A stretch of DNA of 7,224 nt from Deltaproteobacteria bacterium (GTDB lineage Bacteria; Desulfobacterota; SM23-61), in contig JACRCA010000231.1 in assembly GCA_016234425.1 (NCBI GenBank), positions 1-7,224 of the forward strand, given 5' to 3'. Within the stretch, counting starts at the first letter, position 1, and each line of letters opens with the position of its first letter. This document shows positions 1-5,181 of this stretch, piece by piece. The notes under the pieces were generated by a model that saw only the letters and a program-made list of their open reading frames with translations, had not been told where the DNA came from and made no database searches. The position numbers and the translations under genes were made by a program.

Positions 1-377
1 CGACGGTAGAGGATCGTGCTGGCACTGAAAATGGTAAGAAGATAAACCCAGGAGAAAATAGACTCGATTCCCCCGGTGAAATAGATCAGCAGGGTGACGA
101 AGAAAACATCGCCAAGGATCTGCCCGTAGGCAAAGGCCTTGAGGCGCTTGACCTGCCGTAGAAGAAGAGCATAGATCAGAGTTAAAGCATAGGTAAATCC
201 GATAAGCAAGTATAGGTAAATGGGGGAGGCATACTGGAAGAACTGGCTCTCTTTGATCTGAACGAGGGCCGTAGCCCCGAGGAGTAGCGTAACCACCACG
301 GCTCGGAAGAACATGAGCCATTGGATTTTGGAAAAGAGGCTATCGGTTAAATCTTTTCCGGTCTTCTGACCCTTCAC
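1..377 (-). CDS. pilS: PilS-like sensor histidine kinase, N-terminal membrane part (cut by left window edge)
   Basis: Reading the minus strand from a GTG at 377-375 gives 125 codons open to the window edge. An in-frame TAA at 398-396 leaves this GTG as the natural start, and it has a GAGG ribosome site at 386-383 with 5 bases of spacing. The product starts MKGQKTGKDLTDSLF and then has about four hydrophobic segments (roughly residues 19-40, 52-73, 86-101 and 107-122). The motif LIYFTGGIESIFSWVYLL (about 96-113) is typical, as I recall, of the membrane input domain of PilS-type kinases. The PAS, HisKA and ATPase domains would lie beyond the edge and are not seen. The expected role is inner-membrane autophosphorylation and phosphotransfer to the response regulator encoded just upstream (2115-739). 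Kinase identity is inferred from the membrane domain and the neighbouring pilR-like gene; pilS as opposed to another membrane kinase is likely but unproven. The gene lies downstream of the regulator, and a repeat-filled 361-base spacer separates them. Confidence 0.72.
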   Translation of the reverse strand, partial: MKGQKTGKDLTDSLFSKIQWLMFFRAVVVTLLLGATALVQIKESQFFQYASPIYLYLLIGFTYALTLIYALLLRQVKRLKAFAYGQILGDVFFVTLLIYFTGGIESIFSWVYLLTIFSASTILYR

Positions 378-382
378 AACAA

Positions 383-386
383 CCTC
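383..386 (-). promoter_or_regulatory. Ribosome binding site that fixes the pilS-like GTG start
   Basis: GAGG on the minus strand, 5 bases upstream of GTG 377-375. A neighbouring ATG (388-386) is in another frame and stops after four codons, so the GTG is the usable start. Confidence 0.55.
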
Positions 387-403
387 ATCAAGAAATTAAA
401 AAT

Positions 404-432
404 TTGCCACAGAGGTCACCGAGAACACAGAG
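404..432 (+). repeat. CACAGAG-type intergenic repeat, left arm of an inverted pair
   Basis: TTGCCACAGAG (404-414) is followed by GTCACC and then GAGAACACAGAG (421-432). The same two words occur in inverted orientation at 699-718. CACAGAG-rich repeats of this kind are common between genes in Deltaproteobacteria and several other phyla. They have no known product. The two copies differ internally: six extra bases separate the words here. Confidence 0.7.
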
Positions 433-513
433 TTATAAAGAAAAAAACTTCTTCATAGATTTTATCAGCGTAAACGAGTTCTATACTCGGCGTCATGAAT
501 CAGAACAGCACAC

Positions 514-599
514 GTCATTCCCGCGGAAGCGGGAATCCAGAAAGGCACTGGATTCCCCCGTATCAAGTACGGGGCAGGCTTGGTCAGGCCCGGAATGAC
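514..599. repeat. MITE-like palindromic element with GTCATTCC termini
   Basis: The element starts GTCATTCC (514) and ends GGAATGAC (599), a perfect 8-bp terminal inverted repeat. Inside are three stems. ATTCCCGC pairs with GCGGGAAT (517-524/529-536, GGAA loop). GGGAATCCAG pairs with CTGGATTCCC (531-540/548-557). CCCCGTA pairs with TACGGGG (556-562/568-574). The ATTCCCGC-GGAA-GCGGGAAT core resembles the dRS3-like repeats of Neisseria and similar elements dispersed in many Proteobacteria. It encodes no transposase, so it would be non-autonomous. Two short open frames crossing it are artefacts of the repeat. Confidence 0.75.
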
Positions 600-698
600 A
601 AACTTTATAAGACTTATGTCGTCATGTATAAAATGCCAAACCTTCTAAAAATTAAGAAAATCCGGTATGTTAACTAATTTATTCTATGCCTCTGAGGC

Positions 699-718
699 CT
701 CTGTGTTCTCTGTGGCAA
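699..718 (-). repeat. CACAGAG-type intergenic repeat, right arm of an inverted pair
   Basis: On the minus strand this reads TTGCCACAGAG (718-708), overlapping GAGAACACAGAG (710-699), and then continues GCCTCAGAGG. It matches the left arm at 404-432 in opposite orientation, so 404-718 is bounded by an 11-bp perfect inverted repeat. It begins about 20 bases after the pilR-like stop codon. Confidence 0.7.
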
Positions 719-738
719 AAGGAATTAAGATTTTTCTT

Positions 739-2115
739 TTATTCTTTTGTCTGGCCCAAAAAGCCCCGCAAGTTGTATTTTTGAATCTTCCAGCGCATGG
801 CGCGAAAGCTCAGATTCAAAAGCTCAGCAGCTTTCTTAATCACCCCATTGCTTAAATGCAGGGCTTGCAGGATGAGATCCTTCTCCAATTCGCCAAGCTC
901 TTTTTCCAAGTCCAGGCCCGCAGGGGTGATTTGGATGGAAGGAAGCTCCTTTTTCTTACCTTCTTTCTTAAACTCGGAGAGAACCAGGCTCTCGGGGAGG
1001 ATGATGTTCGAATTTTCCATAGCCACGCTGCGTTCAATGATGTTTTCCAATTCTCGGATATTCCCTGGAAAGTTATACTCCATCAGCGTATTCAGCGCAT
1101 AGGACGAAATTGACCGAACATCCTTCTCGAGTTCCTGGGAATACTTCTCCAGGAAATATTGAGCCAGCAGGGGAATGTCCTCCCGCCGCTCTCGCAGAGG
1201 GGGAAGGTGCAGAGGAACTACGTTCAGGCGAAAATAGAGGTCTTCACGGAATCTTCCTTGGATGATCTCCTGCTCAAGGTCTTTGTTCGTGGCCGAGACC
1301 AGACGCACATCCACGCTTACGGTTTTCGTATCCCCCACGGGTATGAATTCTCGTTCTTGAATCACCCGCAGGAGCTTCACCTGAATGAAAGAGGAAAGGT
1401 CCCCGATTTCATCCAGGAATACCGTTCCTCCGTGGGCGATCTCGAATAAGCCTTTCTTGTGCGCTACCGCTCCAGTGAAAGCTCCCTTGGCATGGCCAAA
1501 AAGTTCGCTCTCCATCAAGCTATCGGGTATGGCGCTACAATTAATGGTTACGAAAGGCTGGCTGGCCCGCGGGCTCAATTGGTGGATGGCTCTGGCCACC
1601 AACTCTTTTCCCGTGCCGCTTTCTCCGGAGATGAGCACATTCGTCTTTGTCCCCCCTACCTGCTTGATCAGGTCGTAAATCTTGAGCATCCCCGGACTGT
1701 GCCCCACCAAATCATAAAAAATCCCAGCGGGAGCCTCCTGGCTTTCGCGCGTGGCCACTTTCGCCAGAGCATGGCGGATGACCGCCTTGATTTCCCGCAA
1801 CTTGAAAGGTTTGGTGAGGTAATCGTAGGCGCCGGCCTTCATAGCCGCGATGGCATCTTCTGGAGAAGCGTAAGCCGTGATCATGATCATGACAGCGTCC
1901 GGCTGGTGTTCTTTGACCTTGCGCAAAAGCTCCAGGCCATCCATTTTGGGCATCTTGATATCCGAAATCAGCAAATCGTAGGAGTTGGCCTGGAATCGGG
2001 AGAGGCCTTCTTGTCCCTCCACCGCACAGGTAACCTCATGACCCTCTTTTTTCAGGAGGATCTCCAGGAATTGGCGCATGCTCAATTCATCATCGACGAC
2101 TAAAATCTTGGCCAC
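739..2115 (-). CDS. pilR: Sigma-54-dependent response regulator, PilR/NtrC family
   Basis: The 458-residue protein has the standard three-part layout. The receiver domain (about 1-120) carries the acidic pair D8/D9, phospho-acceptor D52 in SDIKMP, T80 and K102. The AAA+ domain (about 135-365) carries Walker A GESGTGKE (164-171), the sigma-54 contact loop GAFTGA (211-216), Walker B around FLDEIG (233-238), SATNKDL (274-280), arginine-finger region RFREDLYFRL (288-297) and sensor II NFPGNIREL (348-356). A Fis-type helix-turn-helix (about 408-450) contains LSFRAMRWKI, close to the PilR form. After phosphorylation it should form a ring that remodels sigma-54 RNA polymerase at distant enhancer sites. 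The GTG start at 2115-2113 has AAGGA 7 bases upstream. The downstream pilS-like gene is the probable partner. PilR is favoured over NtrC, ZraR or AtoC by the HTH and the neighbour; the target regulon is not visible. All key residues are present. Confidence 0.9.
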   Translation of the reverse strand: MAKILVVDDELSMRQFLEILLKKEGHEVTCAVEGQEGLSRFQANSYDLLISDIKMPKMDGLELLRKVKEHQPDAVMIMITAYASPEDAIAAMKAGAYDYLTKPFKLREIKAVIRHALAKVATRESQEAPAGIFYDLVGHSPGMLKIYDLIKQVGGTKTNVLISGESGTGKELVARAIHQLSPRASQPFVTINCSAIPDSLMESELFGHAKGAFTGAVAHKKGLFEIAHGGTVFLDEIGDLSSFIQVKLLRVIQEREFIPVGDTKTVSVDVRLVSATNKDLEQEIIQGRFREDLYFRLNVVPLHLPPLRERREDIPLLAQYFLEKYSQELEKDVRSISSYALNTLMEYNFPGNIRELENIIERSVAMENSNIILPESLVLSEFKKEGKKKELPSIQITPAGLDLEKELGELEKDLILQALHLSNGVIKKAAELLNLSFRAMRWKIQKYNLRGFLGQTKE

Positions 2116-2122
2116 ACCCGCT

Positions 2123-2127
2123 TCCTT
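2123..2127 (-). promoter_or_regulatory. Ribosome binding site for the pilR-like GTG start
   Basis: AAGGA on the minus strand lies 7 bases before GTG 2115-2113 and supports that start. It overlaps the edge of a tandem 10-bp repeat (2127-2146). Confidence 0.55.
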
Positions 2128-2146
2128 TAATTACAGTTAATTACAG
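2127..2146. repeat. Tandem duplication of TTAATTACAG just upstream of pilR
   Basis: Two exact adjacent copies of TTAATTACAG (2127-2136 and 2137-2146) lie directly ahead of the pilR-like start. The A/T-rich block ends about 12 bases before the start codon, so it would lie in the 5' leader or at the promoter. It could be a slippage duplication or a paired protein site; the sequence does not decide. Confidence 0.6.
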
Positions 2147-2226
2147 TAAATTCGAAATCCGAATATCGGAATCCTAAACAAATTTCTCATGACGGATTTG
2201 ATATCCGCCAACCACAAAAATGACCT

Positions 2227-2280
2227 CCCCCTCACCCTTCCCCTCTCCCCCAGATTGGGGGAGAGGGCGGGGTGAGGGGG
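2227..2280. repeat. Large G/C palindromic repeat (CCCTCACCC...GGGTGAGGG hairpin)
   Basis: Arms 2227-2251 and 2257-2280 pair around an AGATT loop (2252-2256). Both the outer CCCCCTCACCC/GGGTGAGGGGG and inner CCCTCTCCCCC/GGGGGAGAGGG blocks (11 bp each) are perfect, with a small mismatched centre. This is a repeat type seen between genes in many bacterial genomes. Translating it gives SPRPLP-type peptides that are often mis-annotated. There is no T-run after it on either strand, so it is not a canonical intrinsic terminator, although it could block transcription or protect 3' ends. Confidence 0.85.
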
Positions 2281-2387
2281 CATCTTCTATGTAATACAAA
2301 ATCCAAATGGCCGAAACAAAAAGATTTTTATCCTTTGCTCGGGCTCCTGACTGCTGGATTCTTAATTCTTTTTCGTCCATTTACGCC

Positions 2388-2417
2388 AAAAAGTTTACCC
2401 CAATCTTCGTGGGTAAA
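2388..2417 (-). terminator. Candidate intrinsic terminator after greA
   Basis: On the minus strand, TTTACCC (2417-2411) pairs with GGGTAAA (2400-2394), followed by CTTTTT (2393-2388). It begins 5 bases after the greA stop. The 7-bp stem has a 10-base loop and only three G-C pairs, and the T-run is short, so termination may be partial. This is the best terminator-like structure at the end of the lepB-to-greA unit. Confidence 0.5.
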
Positions 2418-2421
2418 ATTC

Positions 2422-2892
2422 TTATTGTATCTCCAAGATCTCGTACTCCTTCTTCCCGGAGGGAACGACAACCTGAACTACTTCACCGATCCGGCGGCCA
2501 ATGAGCGCCTTGGCTACCGGGGACTTTACCGAGATTCGCCCGTTGCGAATGTCTGCTTCGTCTGCGCCGACGATCTTATACCTGACCTGACGATCCGTCT
2601 CCACATCCCCCAGAAGCACAGTGCACCCGAAGACGACTCGATCTGTGCTCAAATCTTTGGCCTCAATGACCTGGGCCAGGGCTAGCTTATTCTCCAGTTC
2701 CTTGATCTTTCCCTCGATGTAGTCACGCCGCTCTTTGGCTACGCGGTAATCCGCATTGTCCGTCAGGTCCCCCTGGGCCGCCGCCTCGTTCAGAGCGGCA
2801 ATTGCCTGGGCCCGATCCACTCGCTTCAGCCGTTCGAGTTCCTCCTGCAATTTGGTGAATCCTTCCTTGGTCATGGGTAATTTTTCCAACAT
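2422..2892 (-). CDS. greA: Transcription elongation factor GreA
   Basis: The 156-residue product matches the GreA family in length (about 158). The N-terminal coiled-coil hairpin (about 1-75) starts MLEKLPMTKEGFTKLQEELE and has its tip at GDLTDNADY (41-49). The C-terminal FKBP-like domain (about 80-156) includes RISVKSPVAKALIG and ends in EYEILEI. GreA enters the RNA polymerase secondary channel, and its acidic tip stimulates cleavage of backtracked RNA. The tip has D42 but aspartate at 45, where E. coli GreA has Glu44 (and D48 in place of the next Glu); the substitution is conservative. The ATG at 2892 is preferred because family members typically begin M-x-x-x-PMT; GAGGGGA lies directly upstream with unusually short spacing. 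The gene starts 59 bases after the radical SAM stop, across a palindromic repeat, and is probably co-transcribed with it. GreB is less likely given the length and sequence. Confidence 0.93.
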   Translation of the reverse strand: MLEKLPMTKEGFTKLQEELERLKRVDRAQAIAALNEAAAQGDLTDNADYRVAKERRDYIEGKIKELENKLALAQVIEAKDLSTDRVVFGCTVLLGDVETDRQVRYKIVGADEADIRNGRISVKSPVAKALIGRRIGEVVQVVVPSGKKEYEILEIQ

Positions 2893-2927
2893 TCCCCTCG
2901 CTTTCTCCAGCCCTATCGCCTAAACCC

Positions 2928-2955
2928 GTAGGGGCGATTCATGAATCGCCCCTAC
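2928..2955. repeat. Perfect 28-bp palindrome overlapping the radical SAM stop codon
   Basis: The 14-base half-site GTAGGGGCGATTCA is followed immediately by its exact reverse complement, with no spacer. Palindromes beginning GTAGGGGCGA and ending TCGCCCCTAC are dispersed repeats in several phyla. On the minus strand its bases 2-4 (2954-2952) are the TAG that ends the radical SAM gene. No T-run follows, so it is not a standard terminator. Confidence 0.85.
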
Positions 2956-3866
2956 ATTTGTTCTTGCATCCATCCTCGCTGCAGCCGGTAACGACCGAGG
3001 ATTTCCAGGGCCTCCTCAAGTTCCCAACGATGCAACCGGCGTCTTAGTTTGGGAAAGTCCTTTGCCCGGTAGGCGGGGAAGAATTGAGTCATCAAGCTGA
3101 TCGGGCATTGCCGGGAAAGATTCCGCGCCACAAAACGGGCCATGTTTTCTGTCCCAGCCAAACCGTGAGGCAGTAGAAGGTGGCGAATGATCAACCCTCG
3201 CTCCATCGTCCCGTCCTGGCCGTACCTCCCCTCGCCGACCTGCCGGTACATCTCTTGAACGGCTGCCGCATTGACTTCGGGATAGCTTGGAGCCTGGGAA
3301 TAGGCTCGGGCCGTATCTTCGTCCGCATATTTCATGTCTGGCAGGTAGATATCCACGATTCCATCCAGGAGACGCAAAGTCTCCAGGCTATCATATCCAT
3401 TGGTGTTATATACGAAGGGCAACCGAAAACCTCTCGCGATCGCCAGGCATATTGCTTCCAGGATTTGCGGGACGAAATGCGTGGGCGTGACCCAGTTAAT
3501 GTTGTGACACCCCCGCTTCTGTAAGTCGAGCATCATTTGAGCCAGTCCCTCCGCGCTTTTTTCTCTCCCTACGCCCAATTGACTGATCGGGTAGTTCTGG
3601 CAGAATACGCAGCGCAAATTACAATGGGTCAGGAAGATCGTTCCCGAACCCCTGGTCCCAGAAATGGGCGGTTCTTCTCCAGGATGTACGTTGTAGCTCG
3701 AGACCATGGGAAGCATTCCGGATCGACAGAACCCCCGTTCACCCCGAGTCCGATCCACGCCGCAGCGTCGGGGGCAGAGGCTGCAGGATTTCAAGATGTG
3801 GGCGGCCCTTTGAGTCCTTTCCTGCAGCTCCCCCGCAGCCCATAGCTCAAGATAGGTCGAGAACAC
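2952..3866 (-). CDS. Radical SAM protein, PflX/COG1313-like (pyruvate formate-lyase-activase-related)
   Basis: From the GTG at 3866 the product is 304 residues. An N-terminal cysteine cluster, CSLCPRRCG plus a later RGFC (C28, C31, C35, C47), precedes the radical SAM signature CNLRCVFCQN (C82, C86, C89), which binds the [4Fe-4S] cluster that cleaves S-adenosylmethionine. Other family blocks are EEPPISGTRGSGTIF (64-78), CHNINWVTPTH, VYNTNGYDS and DIYLPDMKY. This pattern is that of COG1313 (PflX-like) proteins, whose substrate is not established; no glycyl-radical enzyme is encoded nearby. The frame opens further to a TTG at 3890, but GGAAGGA (3882-3876) sits 9 bases before the GTG, and homologues begin close to the YLELW segment. 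It overlaps the end of pyrC by 20 bases, suggesting coupled translation. Its stop lies inside a dispersed palindrome. AmmeMemoRadiSam enzymes are related but have a different N-terminal pattern. Confidence 0.85.
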   Translation of the reverse strand: MFSTYLELWAAGELQERTQRAAHILKSCSLCPRRCGVDRTRGERGFCRSGMLPMVSSYNVHPGEEPPISGTRGSGTIFLTHCNLRCVFCQNYPISQLGVGREKSAEGLAQMMLDLQKRGCHNINWVTPTHFVPQILEAICLAIARGFRLPFVYNTNGYDSLETLRLLDGIVDIYLPDMKYADEDTARAYSQAPSYPEVNAAAVQEMYRQVGEGRYGQDGTMERGLIIRHLLLPHGLAGTENMARFVARNLSRQCPISLMTQFFPAYRAKDFPKLRRRLHRWELEEALEILGRYRLQRGWMQEQM

Positions 3867-5181
3867 GATGTACGATCCTTCCAGCAACAATAGTCAGGAC
3901 AGCAAATCCTTTCAACTCCCAGCCCTGAAAGGGAGAGTTACGGCTCTTGGATTTGAACTTGCTTACTTCGATGGTCTGCTTTCGGTTAAGGTCGATTAGA
4001 GTCAGGTCAGCGTCTGCCCCCACTTTCAACTCGCCTTTGCTCAGCCCGAGGATGCGCGCTGGCTTCAGGGTGAACTTCTCGATGGCCTCCATTAAAGTCA
4101 GATGTCCCTCATGCACGAGTTTCAGAGTCAGGGGCAGCGCCGTCTCCAACCCGATGATCCCGTTGGCCGCGTATTCGAACTCCACGTCTTTCTCGATGGC
4201 CGTCTGGGGGGCATGGTCTGTGGCAATTGCATCCAGCGTTCCATCTTTCAGCCCAACGATGACTGCCGCCACATCTTTCGCCGTTCTTAAAGGAGGATTC
4301 ATTTTCGTGTTGGGATCAAAACCACGCACGGCCTCATCGGTCAGGGCAAAGTAATGGGGGGCCGTCTCTGCCGTCACCTGCACCCCCCGGGCCTTGGCTT
4401 CCCGGATGGCCCTCACAGAACCGGCCGTACTGACATGGGCAATGTGCAAGGAGGCCCCGGTAAGCTCTGCCAGAGTGATATCCCGAAGAATCATCACCTC
4501 TTCAGCAGCGTTAGGAGTCCCCCGCAGGCCCAGGGTTGTGGAAACGAATCCTTCGTTCATCACCCCCTGACCCACCAAGTTAAGGTCCTCGCAATGGGAG
4601 ATGATCGTCAACCCAAAACTACTGGCATACTCCAGCGCCCGGCGTAAGAGACCCGCGTTCATCAAAGGCTTTCCATCGTCGGAGAGAGCCACCACCCCCG
4701 CATCTCTTAATTCGCCGATCTCTGCCAGAGATTCCCCTTTCAGCTCTTTGGTCACAGCGCCGACGGGAAAAATATTGGTCAAAGCCCGTTCCCGCGCCTG
4801 CCGGAGGATGTAGTCCGTAACGGCGCGCGTATCATTCACCGGAAGGGTGTTAGCCATACAGACGAGGGAGGTGTACCCCCCGGCAGCCCCGGCCTTAGAT
4901 CCAGATTCGATGGTCTCTTTATACTCGAACCCGGGCTCACGAAGATGACAGTGCATGTCGATCAACCCAGGCACGAGAACTTTTCCCGTTCCGTCGATCA
5001 CCCCTCCACTGAGATGCGCAGGATCCTTAGGCTCGCCCTTTGGGCCGTTCCATCCTACCTTAGATTCCGGAATCCCCTGCCTGATTTCGGCAATCTTGCT
5101 GCCTTCCACGAGCACATCCATCTGGCCATCGATTCCGCTGGCTGGGTCCAAAATGCGGACATTCTTGATCAGCAGGCTCAT
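3847..5181 (-). CDS. pyrC: Dihydroorotase (class I)
   Basis: This 444-residue amidohydrolase interconverts N-carbamoyl-L-aspartate and dihydroorotate, the third step of UMP synthesis. The beta-sandwich N-terminus (MSLLIKNVRILDPASGIDGQ) leads to the metal-binding HCHLREPG (H77, H79, substrate R81). The SDDGKP segment (167-172, D168), SHCED (H196), HIAHVST (H249) and the catalytic TDHAP (D322) follow, so the metal and catalytic residues expected of an active class I enzyme are present. This argues against an inactive pseudo-dihydroorotase. Residues about 38-60, between the N-terminal strand region and VIDGTGKVLVPG, form a proline/glycine-rich stretch roughly 20 residues longer than in typical homologues I recall. 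The ATG at 5181 overlaps the pyrB stop as ATGA, the classic sign of translational coupling, and the 3' end overlaps the radical SAM gene. The product is cytosolic and probably works beside PyrB. Confidence 0.95.
   Translation of the reverse strand: MSLLIKNVRILDPASGIDGQMDVLVEGSKIAEIRQGIPESKVGWNGPKGEPKDPAHLSGGVIDGTGKVLVPGLIDMHCHLREPGFEYKETIESGSKAGAAGGYTSLVCMANTLPVNDTRAVTDYILRQARERALTNIFPVGAVTKELKGESLAEIGELRDAGVVALSDDGKPLMNAGLLRRALEYASSFGLTIISHCEDLNLVGQGVMNEGFVSTTLGLRGTPNAAEEVMILRDITLAELTGASLHIAHVSTAGSVRAIREAKARGVQVTAETAPHYFALTDEAVRGFDPNTKMNPPLRTAKDVAAVIVGLKDGTLDAIATDHAPQTAIEKDVEFEYAANGIIGLETALPLTLKLVHEGHLTLMEAIEKFTLKPARILGLSKGELKVGADADLTLIDLNRKQTIEVSKFKSKSRNSPFQGWELKGFAVLTIVAGRIVHRVLDLS
3876..3882 (-). 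promoter_or_regulatory. Ribosome binding site that decides the radical SAM start
   Basis: GGAAGGA on the minus strand inside the 3' end of pyrC, 9 bases before GTG 3866-3864. The alternative TTG at 3890 lies upstream of this site and would read through it. Confidence 0.6.

Larger units (their letters stand above)
378..738. other. 361-base intergenic region rich in repeats
   Basis: The spacer between the pilR-like stop and the pilS-like start has no convincing gene. It holds an inverted pair of CACAGAG-type repeats (404-432 and 699-718) enclosing an 86-base palindromic element (514-599). There is also a small hairpin at 475-489 (CGAGT, loop TCTAT, ACTCG). Short open frames here are products of the repeats. 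The remaining sequence (about 600-690) is A/T-rich; I found no promoter I would defend, although one is likely needed if pilS is not co-transcribed with pilR. Confidence 0.7.
2116..2421. other. 306-base spacer between greA and pilR
   Basis: No gene is supported here. From the greA side it holds a candidate terminator (2388-2417), a degenerate A/T-rich stretch, a large G/C palindrome (2227-2280), a stretch rich in ATCCGAATATCGGAAT-like words with a small hairpin TCCGA/TCGGA (2158-2170), and the tandem TTAATTACAG repeat. The AAATCC...AAACAAATT wording around 2148-2186 and again near 2299-2322 resembles low-complexity intergenic filler common in related genomes. A 68-codon minus-strand frame here reads through the palindrome and its proline/glycine-rich product is not a real protein. 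The pilR promoter should lie here, but no clear -35/-10 or sigma-54 element was found. Confidence 0.65.

Noticed and set aside
404..677. Short plus-strand frames in the pilR-pilS spacer
   Set aside because: They are translations of the intergenic repeats, for example FPRKRESR from the ATTCCCGCGGAAGCGGGAATCC core, a frequent false ORF.
1459..2103. Long plus-strand open frame of 214 codons
   Set aside because: It is the antisense shadow of the pilR-like receiver and AAA+ domains, which are unmistakable on the other strand; the plus-strand product has no recognisable domain.
2174..2380. Minus-strand frame of 68 codons between greA and pilR
   Set aside because: Its sequence runs through the G/C palindrome and gives the PSPRPLP-type peptide that repeats of this kind commonly produce; no ribosome site or family match.
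2952..3866. AmmeMemoRadiSam system radical SAM enzyme
   Set aside because: The CSLCPRRCG cluster and the SGTRGSGTIF and YNTNGYDS blocks fit COG1313/PflX better, and no AMMECR1 or Memo gene is adjacent in this window.
3847..5181. PyrC as an inactive pseudo-dihydroorotase partner of PyrB
   Set aside because: The HxH pair, R81, D168, H196, H249 and D322 are all present, so it should be catalytic.
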